A DNA stretch of 64,000 nt from Hyphomicrobium denitrificans ATCC 51888 (GCF_000143145.1 NC_014313.1:3286001-3350000); one strand, 5' to 3'. Shown: positions 7,727-17,926, numbered from the stretch's first letter. Notes: a model not told the origin generated them from the letters alone. Numbers and translations: made by a program.

Positions 7727-8383
7727 ATGAAATTTTTCGTCGATACCGCCGACGTGGCCGAGATCAAGGAGTTAGCCGCCACTGGCCTGCTCGACGGCGT
7801 GACGACGAACCCGACGCTGGTCGCCAAGGCCGGGCGCGATTTCAAGGATATCATCAAGGAAATCTGCGCCGTGGTTCCGGGCCCGGTTTCGGCGGAAGTC
7901 GCGGCAACCGACTATGCCGGCATGATGCGCGAAGCGGAAGTGCTGCGGAAGATCGCCAAGAACGTGACGATCAAGGTGCCGCTGACGATGGACGGCCTCA
8001 AAGCGTGCAAGGCGCTGACCAGCGACGGCACGATGGTCAACGTGACGCTGTGCTTCTCGGCCAATCAGGCGCTGCTTGCGGCGAAGGCCGGCGCGACGTT
8101 CGTTTCGCCGTTCATCGGGCGGCTCGACGACATCGGATTGAACGGCATGGACGTCATCCGCGAGATCCGGACGATCTACGACAACTATCCCGATCTTTCG
8201 ACGGACATTCTCGCAGCCTCGATCCGGACCGTGAACCATGTCCGGGAAGCGGCGATGATCGGCGCAGACGTCGCAACCATTCCGCCCGCGATCCTGAAAG
8301 CGCTGGTCAAGCATCCGCTGACGGATGCGGGCCTCACGGCATTCGTCAACGACTGGAAGAAGACCGGGCAGACAATCGTGTGA
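7727..8383 (+). CDS. fsa: Transaldolase-like fructose-6-phosphate aldolase
   Basis: A 218-residue TalC/FSA-type TIM-barrel enzyme that makes a Schiff base with a dihydroxyacetone unit. It is either a true transaldolase of the pentose phosphate pathway or a fructose-6-phosphate aldolase; short members of the family cannot be separated by eye. The start MKFFVDTAD, the GVTTNPTL motif (~28-35), the Schiff-base lysine in NVTIKVPLT (~84-92), and the [11 protein letters not shown] block (~130-140) are all present. An AGGAG ribosome-binding site lies just upstream of ATG 7727. The next gene starts 34 bases after its stop on the same strand. Confidence 0.9.
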   Translation: MKFFVDTADVAEIKELAATGLLDGVTTNPTLVAKAGRDFKDIIKEICAVVPGPVSAEVAATDYAGMMREAEVLRKIAKNVTIKVPLTMDGLKACKALTSDGTMVNVTLCFSANQALLAAKAGATFVSPFIGRLDDIGLNGMDVIREIRTIYDNYPDLSTDILAASIRTVNHVREAAMIGADVATIPPAILKALVKHPLTDAGLTAFVNDWKKTGQTIV

Positions 8384-8417
8384 TCGCGGCGTCGGCCGCT
8401 GTTTCGGATCAACGCGC

Positions 8418-9833
8418 GTGGCAACGAAAATCTTTTCTCCCGAATTGATTTCACGCTTCGCCGACATCGTCGGCGCGGCGAACGCGTTGACCGGCACGGA
8501 CGACAAGGCGCCGTATCTCCGCGAATGGCGTGACCGCTATACGGGCAAGACGCCGGTCGTGCTGCGTCCTCAGACGACGGACGAAGTCTCGCGCATTCTG
8601 GCGCTCGCGCACGATGAAGGAATCGGCATCGTCGCGCAGGGCGGGAATACGGGGCTCGTCGGCGGCCAGATTCCGTCGCCCGCCGGCGATCAGATCGTGC
8701 TGTCGCTGACGCGCATGAAAAAGGTCCGCGACGTCGATGCGGCGGGCGGCACGATGATTGTCGAAGCAGGCGTGACGCTGGCCGAGGCGCAGCATGCGGC
8801 CGAGGGCGCGGGACGGCTGTTTCCGCTCAGTCTCGCGTCCGAAGGCAGCGCAACGATCGGCGGCGTGCTGGCGACGAATGCGGGCGGCACCGCCGTTCTC
8901 GCCTACGGTAACGCGCGCAATCTCGCGCTCGGGCTTGAAGCCGTGCTTGCGGACGGACGCGTCTGGAACGGGCTTCGGCGCTTGAAAAAAGACAACACCG
9001 GTTACGATCTGCGCGACCTGCTGATCGGATCGGAAGGTACGCTCGGCGTCATCACGGCGGCGAGTCTCAAGCTCTTTCCCATACCGGCGGAACGCGAGAC
9101 GGCCATCGTTGCGCTCGAATCCCCGGCGGCCGCGTTGAAGCTATTTCGGATTGCGGAAGCCGAAGCTGGATCAGCGCTGACGGCGTTCGAGCTTTGGGCG
9201 CATCAGGCTCAGGACTTCGCGCTGCGCTACATGTCGAACACGCGCGACGCGTTCGCCGATGCGCATCCGTGGTACGTGCTGATCGAGCTTTCGCATGGCG
9301 GGCGTTCCAGCAGCGCACTCGAACAGCTTTTGACTATCGCTCATGGGCAGGAGCTTATCCGCGACGCCGCGCTGGCTCGATCTCTCGGCCAGGCGCAAGA
9401 TTTCTGGCGTTTGCGAGAGGCATTCTCCGAAGCGCAGAAAGGTGCGGGCGGGAGCATCAAGCACGACATCTCGGTGCCGATCGCGCGCATTCCGGAATTT
9501 CTTTCGCACGCGGCGGAGATCGTCGAGCAGGTTGCGCCGGGCGCGCGACCTGTGCCGTTCGGGCACTTCGGCGACGGCAATCTGCATTACAACATCAGCC
9601 AGCCCGAAGGCGGCGACAAAGCGCAATTCCTGTCGCTGTGGGAGACGATGTCGGATGCGATCTTCGAGCTTGTCTCGGAGCTTGGCGGGTCGATCTCAGC
9701 AGAGCACGGCATCGGGCAGATGAAGCGCGAGGCGCTGCGGCAGCACAAATCCGCGATCGAACTCGACATGATGCGCGCGATCAAACAGGCGCTCGATCCC
9801 AAAGGCATTCTGAATCCGGGCAAAGTGCTGTAG
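8418..9833 (+). CDS. FAD-binding oxidoreductase (D-2-hydroxyacid dehydrogenase type)
   Basis: A 471-residue member of the vanillyl-alcohol-oxidase/GlcD family, flavoproteins that oxidise D-2-hydroxyacids such as D-lactate or D-2-hydroxyglutarate. The FAD-binding half shows VVLRPQTTDEVS, VAQGGNTGLVGGQ and SLASEGSATIGGVLATNAGG, followed by LLIGSEGTLGVIT. The C-terminal half has the cap and metal-site region GHFGDGNLHYN and ends with SAEHGIGQMKRE, as in D-2-hydroxyglutarate dehydrogenases. I chose the GTG at 8418; a longer frame from 8325 would overlap the aldolase gene. The sdh/suc setting elsewhere in the window makes a 2-hydroxyglutarate role attractive, but the substrate is not proven. Confidence 0.85.
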   Translation: MATKIFSPELISRFADIVGAANALTGTDDKAPYLREWRDRYTGKTPVVLRPQTTDEVSRILALAHDEGIGIVAQGGNTGLVGGQIPSPAGDQIVLSLTRMKKVRDVDAAGGTMIVEAGVTLAEAQHAAEGAGRLFPLSLASEGSATIGGVLATNAGGTAVLAYGNARNLALGLEAVLADGRVWNGLRRLKKDNTGYDLRDLLIGSEGTLGVITAASLKLFPIPAERETAIVALESPAAALKLFRIAEAEAGSALTAFELWAHQAQDFALRYMSNTRDAFADAHPWYVLIELSHGGRSSSALEQLLTIAHGQELIRDAALARSLGQAQDFWRLREAFSEAQKGAGGSIKHDISVPIARIPEFLSHAAEIVEQVAPGARPVPFGHFGDGNLHYNISQPEGGDKAQFLSLWETMSDAIFELVSELGGSISAEHGIGQMKREALRQHKSAIELDMMRAIKQALDPKGILNPGKVL

Positions 9834-9886
9834 GGATTGCGTCCGTTAACGGTTCGTTAACCGCGTCGGAGAAGGCTCAATCCGAC

Positions 9887-10870
9887 ATGAGGGCGCTGCC
9901 GGTGACTTCACTCGACGAAATCCTGACGACGGATGCGGAGTTACCGCTCGGCGGCGACCTCAAACGCGCGGTCGAGGATTGGCTGGCGCATCTCATCAAT
10001 GAGCGCGGACAGAGCGCCGCGACGCGCGAAGCCTATGCGCGCGACGTCACTCAGTTTCTGGCGTTTCTGAAAACGCACCTTGGACGTGCACCATGTCTCG
10101 GCGATTTGAGTCGAGTCGACACCAAGGTGTTTCGGGCGTTTCTCGCGCATCGGCGCAAATCGGATGTCGTGTCGCGATCGCTGGCGCGCTCTCTTTCATC
10201 GCTCAGGACTTTTTTTCGATGGCTGGAACGTGAAGGCAGGCTGCAGAATCGCGCCGTGCTGCAGGTCGCCTTGCCGAAGATACCGCATTCGGTGCCGAAG
10301 CCGCTGACCGTCGACGGCGCAGCGGAACTCGTTGCGACGAAAAATGATGATCGGGCCGAGTGGATCAACGCACGCGACACGGCGGTTCTGCTGCTGCTCT
10401 ATGGCGCTGGTCTGCGCATCAGCGAAGCGCTGAGCCTGACGCCGAATTCGGCGCCGCTCAACGGTCGCGACGTGATGCACATCACCGGCAAGGGCGGCAA
10501 GGATCGGCTCGTCCCGGCACTTCCGATCATTTCGGAGGCGATCGCAAAGTACATGCGGCTTTGCCCGTTCCCGCTTTCCGGCGACGGGCCGCTGTTTCTT
10601 GGTGCGCGCGGCGGGCCGCTGTCGCCGCGTCTCATTCAACTCGCGATGGCACGCATGCGCCGGGAGCTTGGCCTGCCGGAAACGGCGACGCCGCACGCGC
10701 TCCGGCATTCGTTTGCGACGCATCTGCTCTCGGCGGGGGCCGATTTACGGCAAATTCAGGAGCTTTTGGGCCACGCCTCGCTTTCGACCACACAAGTCTA
10801 TACGGAAGTCGATCGAGACCGCCTGCTGTCCGTCTATGATCAAGCGCATCCGCGGACGGCTCGCAGCTAG
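9887..10870 (+). CDS. xerC: Tyrosine recombinase XerC
   Basis: Resolves chromosome dimers at dif, normally with XerD. The 327-residue protein has the SAM-like core-binding domain (~25-115) and the catalytic domain with Arg177 (AGLRISEAL), Lys205 (GKGGKDR), His270/Arg273 (HALRHSFATH), His296 (LLGHASLSTTQ) and nucleophile Tyr305. XerC rather than XerD is favoured by the neighbourhood (between priA and lpdA, as in many Rhizobiales) and not by a decisive residue. It starts at ATG 9887, 54 bases after the oxidoreductase stop. The same frame is open much further upstream across the oxidoreductase gene, but that extension is a shadow. Confidence 0.92.
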   Translation: MRALPVTSLDEILTTDAELPLGGDLKRAVEDWLAHLINERGQSAATREAYARDVTQFLAFLKTHLGRAPCLGDLSRVDTKVFRAFLAHRRKSDVVSRSLARSLSSLRTFFRWLEREGRLQNRAVLQVALPKIPHSVPKPLTVDGAAELVATKNDDRAEWINARDTAVLLLLYGAGLRISEALSLTPNSAPLNGRDVMHITGKGGKDRLVPALPIISEAIAKYMRLCPFPLSGDGPLFLGARGGPLSPRLIQLAMARMRRELGLPETATPHALRHSFATHLLSAGADLRQIQELLGHASLSTTQVYTEVDRDRLLSVYDQAHPRTARS

Positions 10871-10897
10871 CCTGAGCGTTTCCATTTCGAGTGCCAC

Positions 10898-11914
10898 ATG
10901 ACAACGCATGTCCGGACATTCCTATTCTTTTGTTTCGCGCTGCTGATCGCGGCCAGCGCGACGGCTCGGGCGGATGATGTGCCTGTCCCCTGCCGCGGCA
11001 CGGACATGCTGGCGGAGTTGCAGACGCGATCGCCGGACGCCTACAAAACCGTCATCGAAGAAAGCCGGCAGACGTCAAACACCGAAGCGGTACTGTGGAA
11101 GATCGAGAAGTCCGGCGTCGCTCCGTCGTATCTGCTCGGAACGATGCACCTTTCCGACCCGCGTATTTCGCGATTGTCGGCGAGGCAGCAGGACTTCATC
11201 GCGCATTCGAAGTCCGTGGCACTTGAAGTTGCCGACCTTTCGGAAAAGGCCGTCGGCGAAGCGATGGCGAAGGCCGGCCACCTTCTGCTTTACACGGATG
11301 GGCACACGCTCAACGCGCAGCTTACGGACGATGAATTCAAAGTCGTGCAACGTCTCGTCAAAGAGGCGGGGATGCCGGAAGAAGCATCGGGGCTCGTCAA
11401 GCCGTGGCTCGTCAGCATGCTGCTTGCGACGTCGGACTGCGAACGCAAGCAGGTCGTGGCGGGCGCCAAGGTGCTCGATTTGCAAGTTGCGGAGGAAGCG
11501 AAAAAGCACGGGCTGACCGTCAAGGGTCTCGAGACCATCGAACAGCAACTCGAATCCTTGGCTTCGATCGCCGATGATCAGCAGGTCGCCATGTTGAAGG
11601 TTGGGATCAAGTATGCCGATCGTACCGACGATCTGATGGAATCGATCGTCCAGATGTATTTGCGACGCGAGATCGGCGCGGCGATGCCGTTCCAGTTGGC
11701 GCTCGCGGCCGAATCCGGCGTTCCGGCTTCGGCTTTTGACGACTTCAAGAAGGGGCTTCTATCGGATCGCAACGTCCGAATGCGCGATGCCGCCGAGCCG
11801 CTGCTTCAGGACGGCAGCGCCTTTATCGCGGTCGGAGCGCTGCACCTCGTCGGGCCGACGGGGCTCGTCGCGCTGCTGCGCGAGCGCGGCTACACAGTCA
11901 CGGCCGTGGAATAA
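10898..11914 (+). CDS. TraB/GumN family protein, exported
   Basis: A 338-residue protein with a signal peptide (hydrophobic TFLFFCFALLIAASATA, cleavage near ARA). The mature domain shows the family hallmark YLLGTMHLSDPR (GTxH, ~residue 80), the central SKSVALEVADLSE segment, and the second motif FIAVGALHLVGPTGL-VALL near the C-terminus. TraB/GumN proteins are predicted metalloproteases related to TIKI and erythromycin-esterase-like enzymes; substrates in bacteria are unknown. It starts 27 bases after the xerC stop on the same strand and ends in front of a strong hairpin shared with the convergent lpdA gene. Confidence 0.85.
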   Translation: MTTHVRTFLFFCFALLIAASATARADDVPVPCRGTDMLAELQTRSPDAYKTVIEESRQTSNTEAVLWKIEKSGVAPSYLLGTMHLSDPRISRLSARQQDFIAHSKSVALEVADLSEKAVGEAMAKAGHLLLYTDGHTLNAQLTDDEFKVVQRLVKEAGMPEEASGLVKPWLVSMLLATSDCERKQVVAGAKVLDLQVAEEAKKHGLTVKGLETIEQQLESLASIADDQQVAMLKVGIKYADRTDDLMESIVQMYLRREIGAAMPFQLALAAESGVPASAFDDFKKGLLSDRNVRMRDAAEPLLQDGSAFIAVGALHLVGPTGLVALLRERGYTVTAVE

Positions 11915-11922
11915 CCGCACCA

Positions 11923-11947
11923 CGTGGCCGGGCTCAACCCGGCCACG
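11923..11947. repeat. REP-like palindrome between TraB/GumN gene and lpdA
   Basis: CGTGGCCGGG pairs with CCCGGCCACG over a 5-base loop: a perfect 10-bp stem between two convergent stops. A nearly identical core (TGGCCGGG-5-CCCGGCCA) occurs at 42417-42439, which marks it as a dispersed repeat. It may also work as a terminator, although it has no T-run. Confidence 0.65.
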
Positions 11948-11953
11948 AAGGTC

Positions 11954-13366
11954 TCAGAAGTGGATCGCGCGTTTGCCGACCGCGAGAGCCGCTTCCTTGA
12001 CGGACTCGCTCAATGTCGGATGCGCGTGGCATGTGCGCGCGAGGTCTTCTGCCGAGCCGCCGAATTCCATCAGCACGCACGCTTCCGCAATAAGCTCGCC
12101 CGCGTTGGCCCCGATGATGTGGACGCCCAGCACGCGATCCGTCGCAGCATCGGCAAGGATTTTGACGAAGCCGTCCGTCATGCGGATCGATTTCGCACGG
12201 CCGTTGGCGGTGAACGGAAACTTGCCGACGTTGTAGGCAATTCCAGCCGCTTTCAGTTCCTCTTCGGATTTGCCGACGCTCGCGACTTCGGGCGAGGTGT
12301 AAATGACGTTCGGGATCACATCGTAGTTCACGTGCCCAGCTTGGCCCGCGATGATTTCGGCGACGGCGACGCCTTCGTCCTCGGCTTTGTGCGCCAGCAT
12401 CGGACCGGCGATGACGTCGCCGATCGCGAAAATGCCGGATGCGCTGGTCTGGAAATGGCCATCGGTCAGGATGCGCTTTTTCGCATCGAGCGCGACGCCA
12501 GCTTCAGCAAGGCCCAATCCGTCGGTGTAAGGAACGCGCCCGACCGCAACGAGAACGACGTCGGCTTCGACCGTCTCGGTGGCTCCGCCAGCCGCCGGTT
12601 CGATCTGAACGCTGAGCGGCTTGCCCGGGGTTTCGGGGCCGGTGACGCCCGTGACCTTGCTCGCCAACCGGAACGCAATGCCCTGCTTGTCGAGCAGACG
12701 CTGGAACGCGCGCGCGACTTCCTTGTCGATGCCCGGCAGAATGCGATCGAGATATTCGACGACCAACACGTCCGCGCCAAGGCGACGCCACACCGAGCCG
12801 AGTTCGAGGCCGATGACGCCAGCGCCGATCACCAGCAGCTTGCGCGGCACGGACGCGAGTTCCAGCGCGCCGGTCGATGACACGACGCGCTTTTCGTCGA
12901 TCTCGATTCCCGGCAGACGCGTAACATCGGAACCGGTGGCGATGACGATCGACTTGGCTTCGAGCGTTTCAGTCTCGCCGCCGGGCGAGGTGACCGCAAC
13001 TTGACCGCTTTTCACGATGCGGCCAGTGCCAAAGTACGTCTGGACCTTATTTTTCTTCAGCAGGTAGGCGACGCCTTCGACGTTGCCTTTGACGCCTTCG
13101 CGCTTGAATGCCTGCATCTTCGGCAGATCGAGGACGGGCGACGCATCGATGCCCATCGCGCCGAACGCGTGCTTGGCTTCGTCGTAGGCGTGCGAGGCAT
13201 GCAGCAGGGCTTTCGAGGGGATGCAGCCGACATTCAAGCACGTGCCGCCGTGCGTGCCGCGCTTTTCGACGACGGCGACTTTCAGCCCGAGCTGCGCGGC
13301 GCGAATGGCGCAGACGTAGCCGCCGGGGCCCGTGCCGATCACGATCAAATCATATGATGCTGTCAT
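11954..13366 (-). CDS. lpdA: Dihydrolipoyl dehydrogenase (E3)
   Basis: Reoxidises dihydrolipoamide of the 2-oxoglutarate dehydrogenase complex, passing electrons through FAD to NAD+. The 470-residue protein has the FAD Rossmann motif G-T-G-P-G-G (11-16), redox disulfide Cys43/Cys48 in [13 protein letters not shown], the NAD-binding [12 protein letters not shown] (~185), the second FAD segment [21 protein letters not shown] (~315), and the catalytic His-Glu pair in CHAHPTLSE near the C-terminus. It is the last gene of sucCDAB-lpdA, starting 3 bases after the sucB stop, which supports dedication to 2-oxoglutarate dehydrogenase. Confidence 0.96.
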   Translation of the reverse strand: MTASYDLIVIGTGPGGYVCAIRAAQLGLKVAVVEKRGTHGGTCLNVGCIPSKALLHASHAYDEAKHAFGAMGIDASPVLDLPKMQAFKREGVKGNVEGVAYLLKKNKVQTYFGTGRIVKSGQVAVTSPGGETETLEAKSIVIATGSDVTRLPGIEIDEKRVVSSTGALELASVPRKLLVIGAGVIGLELGSVWRRLGADVLVVEYLDRILPGIDKEVARAFQRLLDKQGIAFRLASKVTGVTGPETPGKPLSVQIEPAAGGATETVEADVVLVAVGRVPYTDGLGLAEAGVALDAKKRILTDGHFQTSASGIFAIGDVIAGPMLAHKAEDEGVAVAEIIAGQAGHVNYDVIPNVIYTSPEVASVGKSEEELKAAGIAYNVGKFPFTANGRAKSIRMTDGFVKILADAATDRVLGVHIIGANAGELIAEACVLMEFGGSAEDLARTCHAHPTLSESVKEAALAVGKRAIHF

Positions 13367-13369
13367 TCC

Positions 13370-14704
13370 TCAGAGCTCCAGGATGAAGCGCTGCGGATCT
13401 TCGAGACATTCCTTGATGCGGACAAGGAACGTCACCGCCTCTTTGCCATCGACGATGCGATGATCGTAGGACAGCGCGAGATACATCATCGGGCGCGCAA
13501 CGATCTGGCCGTTGCGGACGACCGGGCGTTCCTCGATGCGATGCATGCCGAGAATACCGGATTGCGGCGCGTTCAGGATCGGCGTCGACATCAGCGAGCC
13601 GTAGACGCCGCCGTTCGAGATCGTGAACGTACCGCCCTGCATGTCCTCGATCGACAGTTTGCCGTCGCGGGCGCGCTTGCCGAATTCGGTGATCTTCTGC
13701 TCGATCTCGGCGAGGCTGAGGCGGTCGGCTTCGCGCACGACCGGCACGACGAGGCCCTTCTCCGTCCCGACCGCGACGCCGATGTGATAGTAATTCTTGT
13801 AAACGATCTCGTCGTGATCGATCTCGGCGTTGACGGAGGGCACGTCGCGGAGCGCCTGAATGGCGGCCTTCACGAACAGGCCCATGAAGCCGAGCTTCAC
13901 GCCGTGCCGTTTCTCGAACACATCCTTGTACTGCGCGCGCAGCGCCATGATGGCGCTCATGTCGACGTCGTTGAACGTCGTCAGCATTGCGGCGGCGTTC
14001 TGCGCTTCCTTCAGGCGGCGCGCGATGGTCTGGCGAAGCTTCGACATCCGGACGCGTTCTTCGCGCGTCGCATCGTTGGCGGGTGACGGCAGGCGCACGT
14101 CGCGCATCACAATCGTCGCCGGCGCTTCTTGAATGGTGACCGCGTTGGGCGAGACCGGCGCGGCCGTTGGTTCACGCAGAGGCGGCGGAGATGCCGCCGG
14201 TTTTGCGGCCGTGGCTGCAACGGCATTGATGACGTCTTCCTTCAGGATTTGCCCGCGGCGGCCGGTACCACGCACGTCGGAGGGTTCCAAGCCAGCTTCC
14301 GTCAGCGCCTTGAGGGCGGCGGGCGGCGGGCGAGGGGCGTCTGCCGCTGGAGCGCTTTCCGGAGCTTTCGCTGCGACATGCTCGGGCTTCGGCTGCGAAG
14401 GGGGCGCGGACGGCTTTGCCGCCTGGGGCGCCGTCGTTTGAGAATTGCCTGCCGATGACTTCGCCGCGCCATCTTTCAAGGCCGCGAGCAGAGATCCGAC
14501 CGCCACCGTCGTACCCGACTTGACGAGAATGTCGCCCAGCACGCCGGCCGCGGGAGCGGGAACTTCGACGGTCACTTTGTCGGTTTCGAGCTCGACCAGC
14601 GGCTCGTCGACATTCACGGCGTCGCCGGTCTGTTTGAACCACTTGCCAACGGTCGCCTCCGTGACGCTTTCCCCAAGCGCGGGAACGCGAATCTCAATCG
14701 ACAT
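13370..14704 (-). CDS. sucB: Dihydrolipoyllysine succinyltransferase (E2 of 2-oxoglutarate dehydrogenase)
   Basis: Transfers the succinyl group from E1 to CoA. The 444-residue protein begins with one lipoyl domain (lipoyl-Lys43 in ETDKVTVEV). An Ala/Pro-rich linker follows, then the peripheral-subunit-binding domain ([23 protein letters not shown]..., about residues 135-170), a second linker, and the catalytic domain ending with S-Y-D-H-R-I-V-D-G, which holds the active-site His and Asp. I chose ATG 14704 ([13 protein letters not shown]); the frame stays open 90 bases further, but that part lies in the palindromic repeat array. It sits between sucA and lpdA. Confidence 0.96.
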   Translation of the reverse strand: MSIEIRVPALGESVTEATVGKWFKQTGDAVNVDEPLVELETDKVTVEVPAPAAGVLGDILVKSGTTVAVGSLLAALKDGAAKSSAGNSQTTAPQAAKPSAPPSQPKPEHVAAKAPESAPAADAPRPPPAALKALTEAGLEPSDVRGTGRRGQILKEDVINAVAATAAKPAASPPPLREPTAAPVSPNAVTIQEAPATIVMRDVRLPSPANDATREERVRMSKLRQTIARRLKEAQNAAAMLTTFNDVDMSAIMALRAQYKDVFEKRHGVKLGFMGLFVKAAIQALRDVPSVNAEIDHDEIVYKNYYHIGVAVGTEKGLVVPVVREADRLSLAEIEQKITEFGKRARDGKLSIEDMQGGTFTISNGGVYGSLMSTPILNAPQSGILGMHRIEERPVVRNGQIVARPMMYLALSYDHRIVDGKEAVTFLVRIKECLEDPQRFILEL

Positions 14705-14722
14705 CTCAGTCCTCACACCTTT

Positions 14723-14965
14723 GATTGCGATCGGCGACTCCGCTTCGCGGAGCCGGCCGCCGATCGCGGTTGCTCGTCTTGCTCCGGTGCGCATCGGCAG
14801 CGAGCCCGGAGTTTCGTTGATTGCGATCGGCGACTTCGCTTAGCGGAGTCGGCCGCCGATCGTGGTTGTTCGTCTTGCTCCGGTGCGCATCGGCAGCGAG
14901 CCGGAGTGTCTTTGATTGCGATCGGCGTGTCCGCTGAACGGAACCGGCGCCGAACGCGGCTATTG
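14723..14965. repeat. Tandem ~96-bp palindromic repeat array between sucA and sucB
   Basis: Units start at 14723, 14819 and 14914 with the word GATTGCGATCGGCG, giving periods of 96 and 95 bases; the third is partial and more diverged. Each unit folds: in unit 1, GCGATCGGCG pairs with CGCCGATCGC, enclosing CTCCGC-TTC-GCGGAG, and a second stem CTCCGG/CCGGAG follows. Units 1 and 2 differ at several positions but keep the palindromes. The array fills nearly the whole sucA-sucB gap. Confidence 0.85.
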
Positions 14966-17926
14966 CTATGTTCCGAGCGCGTCGGCGACGAGCGCGGTCT
15001 GTTCCTTGATATGCTGAGACAGGAGGCCGGTCGCGGTCGACGCGGACGCCGCCCGCCCGGCATAGCGTGGGCGACGGTGAATATACCCCAAATGGGTCAA
15101 GACCCATTCGATATTCGCGTCCATGAAGTACCAAGCGCCCATATTTTTGGGCTCTTCCTGGCACCAGACGATTTCAGCGAATTTGAATCGGCCGAGTTCC
15201 TGAATCAGCGCACGCGCCGGGAACGGATAGAGCTGCTCGACGCGGAGCAGGTAAACATCGTCACGCCCCTGGGCATCGCGTGCCTGCAGCAGGTCGTAAT
15301 AGACCTTGCCGGAACAGACGACGACGCGCTTGATCTCATCGTCCGGGCGAAGCTTGAGCGAGGAGACGCCACGTTCGGCGTCGTCCCAAAGCAAGCGGTG
15401 GAAGCTCGTTCCCGGCCCGAACTCCTCGATCTTCGACGTGACGCGCTTGTGCCGGAGCAGCGATTTCGGCGTCATCAAGATCAGCGGCTTGCGGAAGTTG
15501 CGGTGCAGCTGACGGCGGAGAATGTGGAAGTAGTTCGCGGGCGTCGTGCAGTTGGCGACCTGCCAGTTGTCTTCGGCGCAGAGCTGCAGATAACGCTCGA
15601 GGCGCGCGGAAGAATGTTCCGGTCCCTGGCCTTCGTAGCCGTGGGGCAGAAGACAGACGAGGCCGGACATGCGCAGCCACTTGCGCTCGGCGGAGGAGAC
15701 GAACTGATCGAACACGACCTGCGCGCCGTTGGCGAAGTCGCCGAACTGCGCTTCCCAAAGCGTCAGCGCGTTGGGCTCGGCGAGCGAATAGCCATATTCG
15801 AAGCCGAGCACGGCTTCCTCCGAAAGCATCGAATTGACGATCTCGAAGTTGGCCTGATTTGGCGCCAAGTGCTTGAGCGGCGCGAAGCGGCGATCCGTTT
15901 CCTGGTCGATGAAAACGGCGTGGCGCTGCGAGAACGTCCCGCGTTCGCAATCCTGCCCGGACAGCCGGACGCGGAAGCGCTCCATCAACAGCGACGCGAA
16001 CGCGAGGTGCTCGCCCATCGCCCAATCGATGCCGACGCCCGACTCCGTCATTTCACGCCGGCGTTCGAGAAGCTTGGCGATCGTTTTATGAATGTGGAAG
16101 TCGTTGGGAATGGACGTCAGACGGCGGCCGAGATCTTTCAGGGTCTCGATCGGGATCCCGGTGTTGCCGCGCCAATCATCGCTGTCGGAGCGCGTGATGC
16201 CCGACCAGCGGCCGTCGAGCCAGTCCGCCTTGTTCGGCTTATAGCCATCGGAGACGGCGAACTCGTTATCGAGATTGGAGCGCACCGAGGCTTTGATCTC
16301 GTCGAATTCGGCGACCGTGATGACCTCTTCGTCGATGAGCGATTGCGAGTAGATTTCGACGGCGGTCGGATGCGCCTTGATCCGCTTGTACATCGCCGGC
16401 TGCGTGAACATCGGCTCGTCGGTCTCGTTGTGACCGTGACGGCGATAGCAGAACATGTCGATGACGACAGGTTTCTGGAAGCGCTGGCGAAATTCGGTTG
16501 CGATCTTCGCGACGTGAACGACGGCTTCGGGATTGTCGCCGTTGACGTGGAAAATCGGCGCTTCGATCATCAGCGCGACGTCGGAGCAGTAGGGCGACGA
16601 GCGCGAGTGATGCGGCGCCGTCGTGAAACCGATCTGGTTGTTGATGATGAAATGAATTGAGCCTGCCGTGCGGTGACCGCGCAGTCCCGACAGGCCGAAG
16701 CATTCCGCGACGACGCCCTGGCCCGCGAACGCCGCGTCGCCGTGAATGAGCAGCGGCAGCACCGGAGTCCGGTCGCCGCCGGAGCAGCCTTGCTGATCCT
16801 GCTTCGCGCGCACCTTGCCGAGCACGACAGGATCGACGATTTCGAGATGCGACGGGTTTGCCGTCAGCGAGAGATGCACGCCGTTGCCGTCGAACATGCG
16901 GTCCGACGATGCGCCGAGGTGATATTTGACGTCGCCCGAACCTTCGACGTCGTCGGGCTTGAATGAGCCGCCCTTGAACTCCTTAAAGATCGCGCGCAGC
17001 GGCTTCGCCATGACGTTGGCGAGAACGTTGAGACGGCCGCGATGCGCCATGCCCAGCGCGATTTCACGCACGCCCAAATGACCGCCGCGCTTGATGATCT
17101 GCTCAAGCGCCGGGATCATCGCTTCCGCGCCTTCGAGGCCGAAGCGCTTCGTGCCGGTGTATTTCAGGTCGCAGAATTTCTCGAAGGTTTCGGTTTCGAC
17201 GAGCTTGCGCAAAATCGCCTTGCGCCCCTCGGGCGTGAAGCTGATGTCCTTTTCCGGTCCTTCGATGCGCTCCTGAATCCAGCTTTTCTGCGCCGGATCC
17301 GTGATGTGCATGAACTGGAAGCCGATCTGGCGGCAATACGTGCGGCGCAGGATCGTCAGGATCTGTCGCATGGTCGCCGTTTCGAGGCCCATGACGTGAT
17401 CGATGAAAATCGGCCGGTCGAGATCGGCTTCGGTGAAGCCGTAGGTTTCCGCCAACAGTTCGCGATGGACGCGGCGATCGGCAATGCCGAGCGGATCGAG
17501 GTCGGCGGCAAGGTGGCCGATGACGCGATAGGCGCGGATCAGCATCAAGGCGCGGATCGAATCCTGCGTCGCGCGAAGCGAAGCGGCGGGCGTGATCTCG
17601 AAGCCCGCCAGCTGCGCGCGCCGCTCGATCTTGTCGCGAATCGCGCGCTCGGTTGCGCCGTAGTCGCCCGTCAACGCGCCGACCAGATCGCGATCGGTGC
17701 CGGTATCGTTCAATAGCGCTTCGAGCGGCGGCGCCCAGGCCGGGCCACTGGAAACGGATGGCCCCGCGGCCGGCTCCTTGATGCTGTCGAAAAACAATCG
17801 CCATTCGTCGCTGACGGCGCCCGGGTTGCGCTCGTACTCGGCCTGCATGTCTTCGATGTAGGGTGCATTCGCAGCGCTCAGGAACGAGGTGCGGAGAAAC
17901 GCTTCGTTCTGGCCATTTCGTGACAT
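14966..17926 (-). CDS. sucA: 2-oxoglutarate dehydrogenase E1 component
   Basis: A thiamine-diphosphate enzyme that decarboxylates 2-oxoglutarate and succinylates the lipoyl arm of SucB. At 986 residues it has the expected size. Visible features are the N-terminal FLSAANAPYIEDMQAEYE segment, the GMAHRGRLNVLANV motif (~270), the ThDP/Mg region HGDAAFAGQGVVAE (~390) and FIINNQIGFTT, and the C-terminal domain with LLPHGYEGQGPEHSSARLERYLQLCAEDNW. ATG 17926 is preceded by an AAGGACGAAG ribosome-binding site. The leader contains a 13-base word also present before sucD. Confidence 0.97.
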   Translation of the reverse strand: MSRNGQNEAFLRTSFLSAANAPYIEDMQAEYERNPGAVSDEWRLFFDSIKEPAAGPSVSSGPAWAPPLEALLNDTGTDRDLVGALTGDYGATERAIRDKIERRAQLAGFEITPAASLRATQDSIRALMLIRAYRVIGHLAADLDPLGIADRRVHRELLAETYGFTEADLDRPIFIDHVMGLETATMRQILTILRRTYCRQIGFQFMHITDPAQKSWIQERIEGPEKDISFTPEGRKAILRKLVETETFEKFCDLKYTGTKRFGLEGAEAMIPALEQIIKRGGHLGVREIALGMAHRGRLNVLANVMAKPLRAIFKEFKGGSFKPDDVEGSGDVKYHLGASSDRMFDGNGVHLSLTANPSHLEIVDPVVLGKVRAKQDQQGCSGGDRTPVLPLLIHGDAAFAGQGVVAECFGLSGLRGHRTAGSIHFIINNQIGFTTAPHHSRSSPYCSDVALMIEAPIFHVNGDNPEAVVHVAKIATEFRQRFQKPVVIDMFCYRRHGHNETDEPMFTQPAMYKRIKAHPTAVEIYSQSLIDEEVITVAEFDEIKASVRSNLDNEFAVSDGYKPNKADWLDGRWSGITRSDSDDWRGNTGIPIETLKDLGRRLTSIPNDFHIHKTIAKLLERRREMTESGVGIDWAMGEHLAFASLLMERFRVRLSGQDCERGTFSQRHAVFIDQETDRRFAPLKHLAPNQANFEIVNSMLSEEAVLGFEYGYSLAEPNALTLWEAQFGDFANGAQVVFDQFVSSAERKWLRMSGLVCLLPHGYEGQGPEHSSARLERYLQLCAEDNWQVANCTTPANYFHILRRQLHRNFRKPLILMTPKSLLRHKRVTSKIEEFGPGTSFHRLLWDDAERGVSSLKLRPDDEIKRVVVCSGKVYYDLLQARDAQGRDDVYLLRVEQLYPFPARALIQELGRFKFAEIVWCQEEPKNMGAWYFMDANIEWVLTHLGYIHRRPRYAGRAASASTATGLLSQHIKEQTALVADALGT

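Noticed and set aside
9194..9886. N-terminal extension of XerC
   Set aside because: The extra 231 residues are the shadow of the oxidoreductase gene; XerC is normally about 300-330 residues.
14723..14965. Repeats resembling a CRISPR array
   Set aside because: The whole 96-bp period is repeated, with no conserved-repeat/unique-spacer alternation, and there are no cas genes.
14706..15164. Open minus-strand frame encoding a repeated peptide (DAHRSKT) in the sucA-sucB gap
   Set aside because: It follows from the tandem DNA repeat; the peptide is low-complexity, overlaps sucA coding and has no start signal.
14906..16660. 584-codon plus-strand frame across sucA
   Set aside because: Antisense shadow of the E1 gene without family resemblance.
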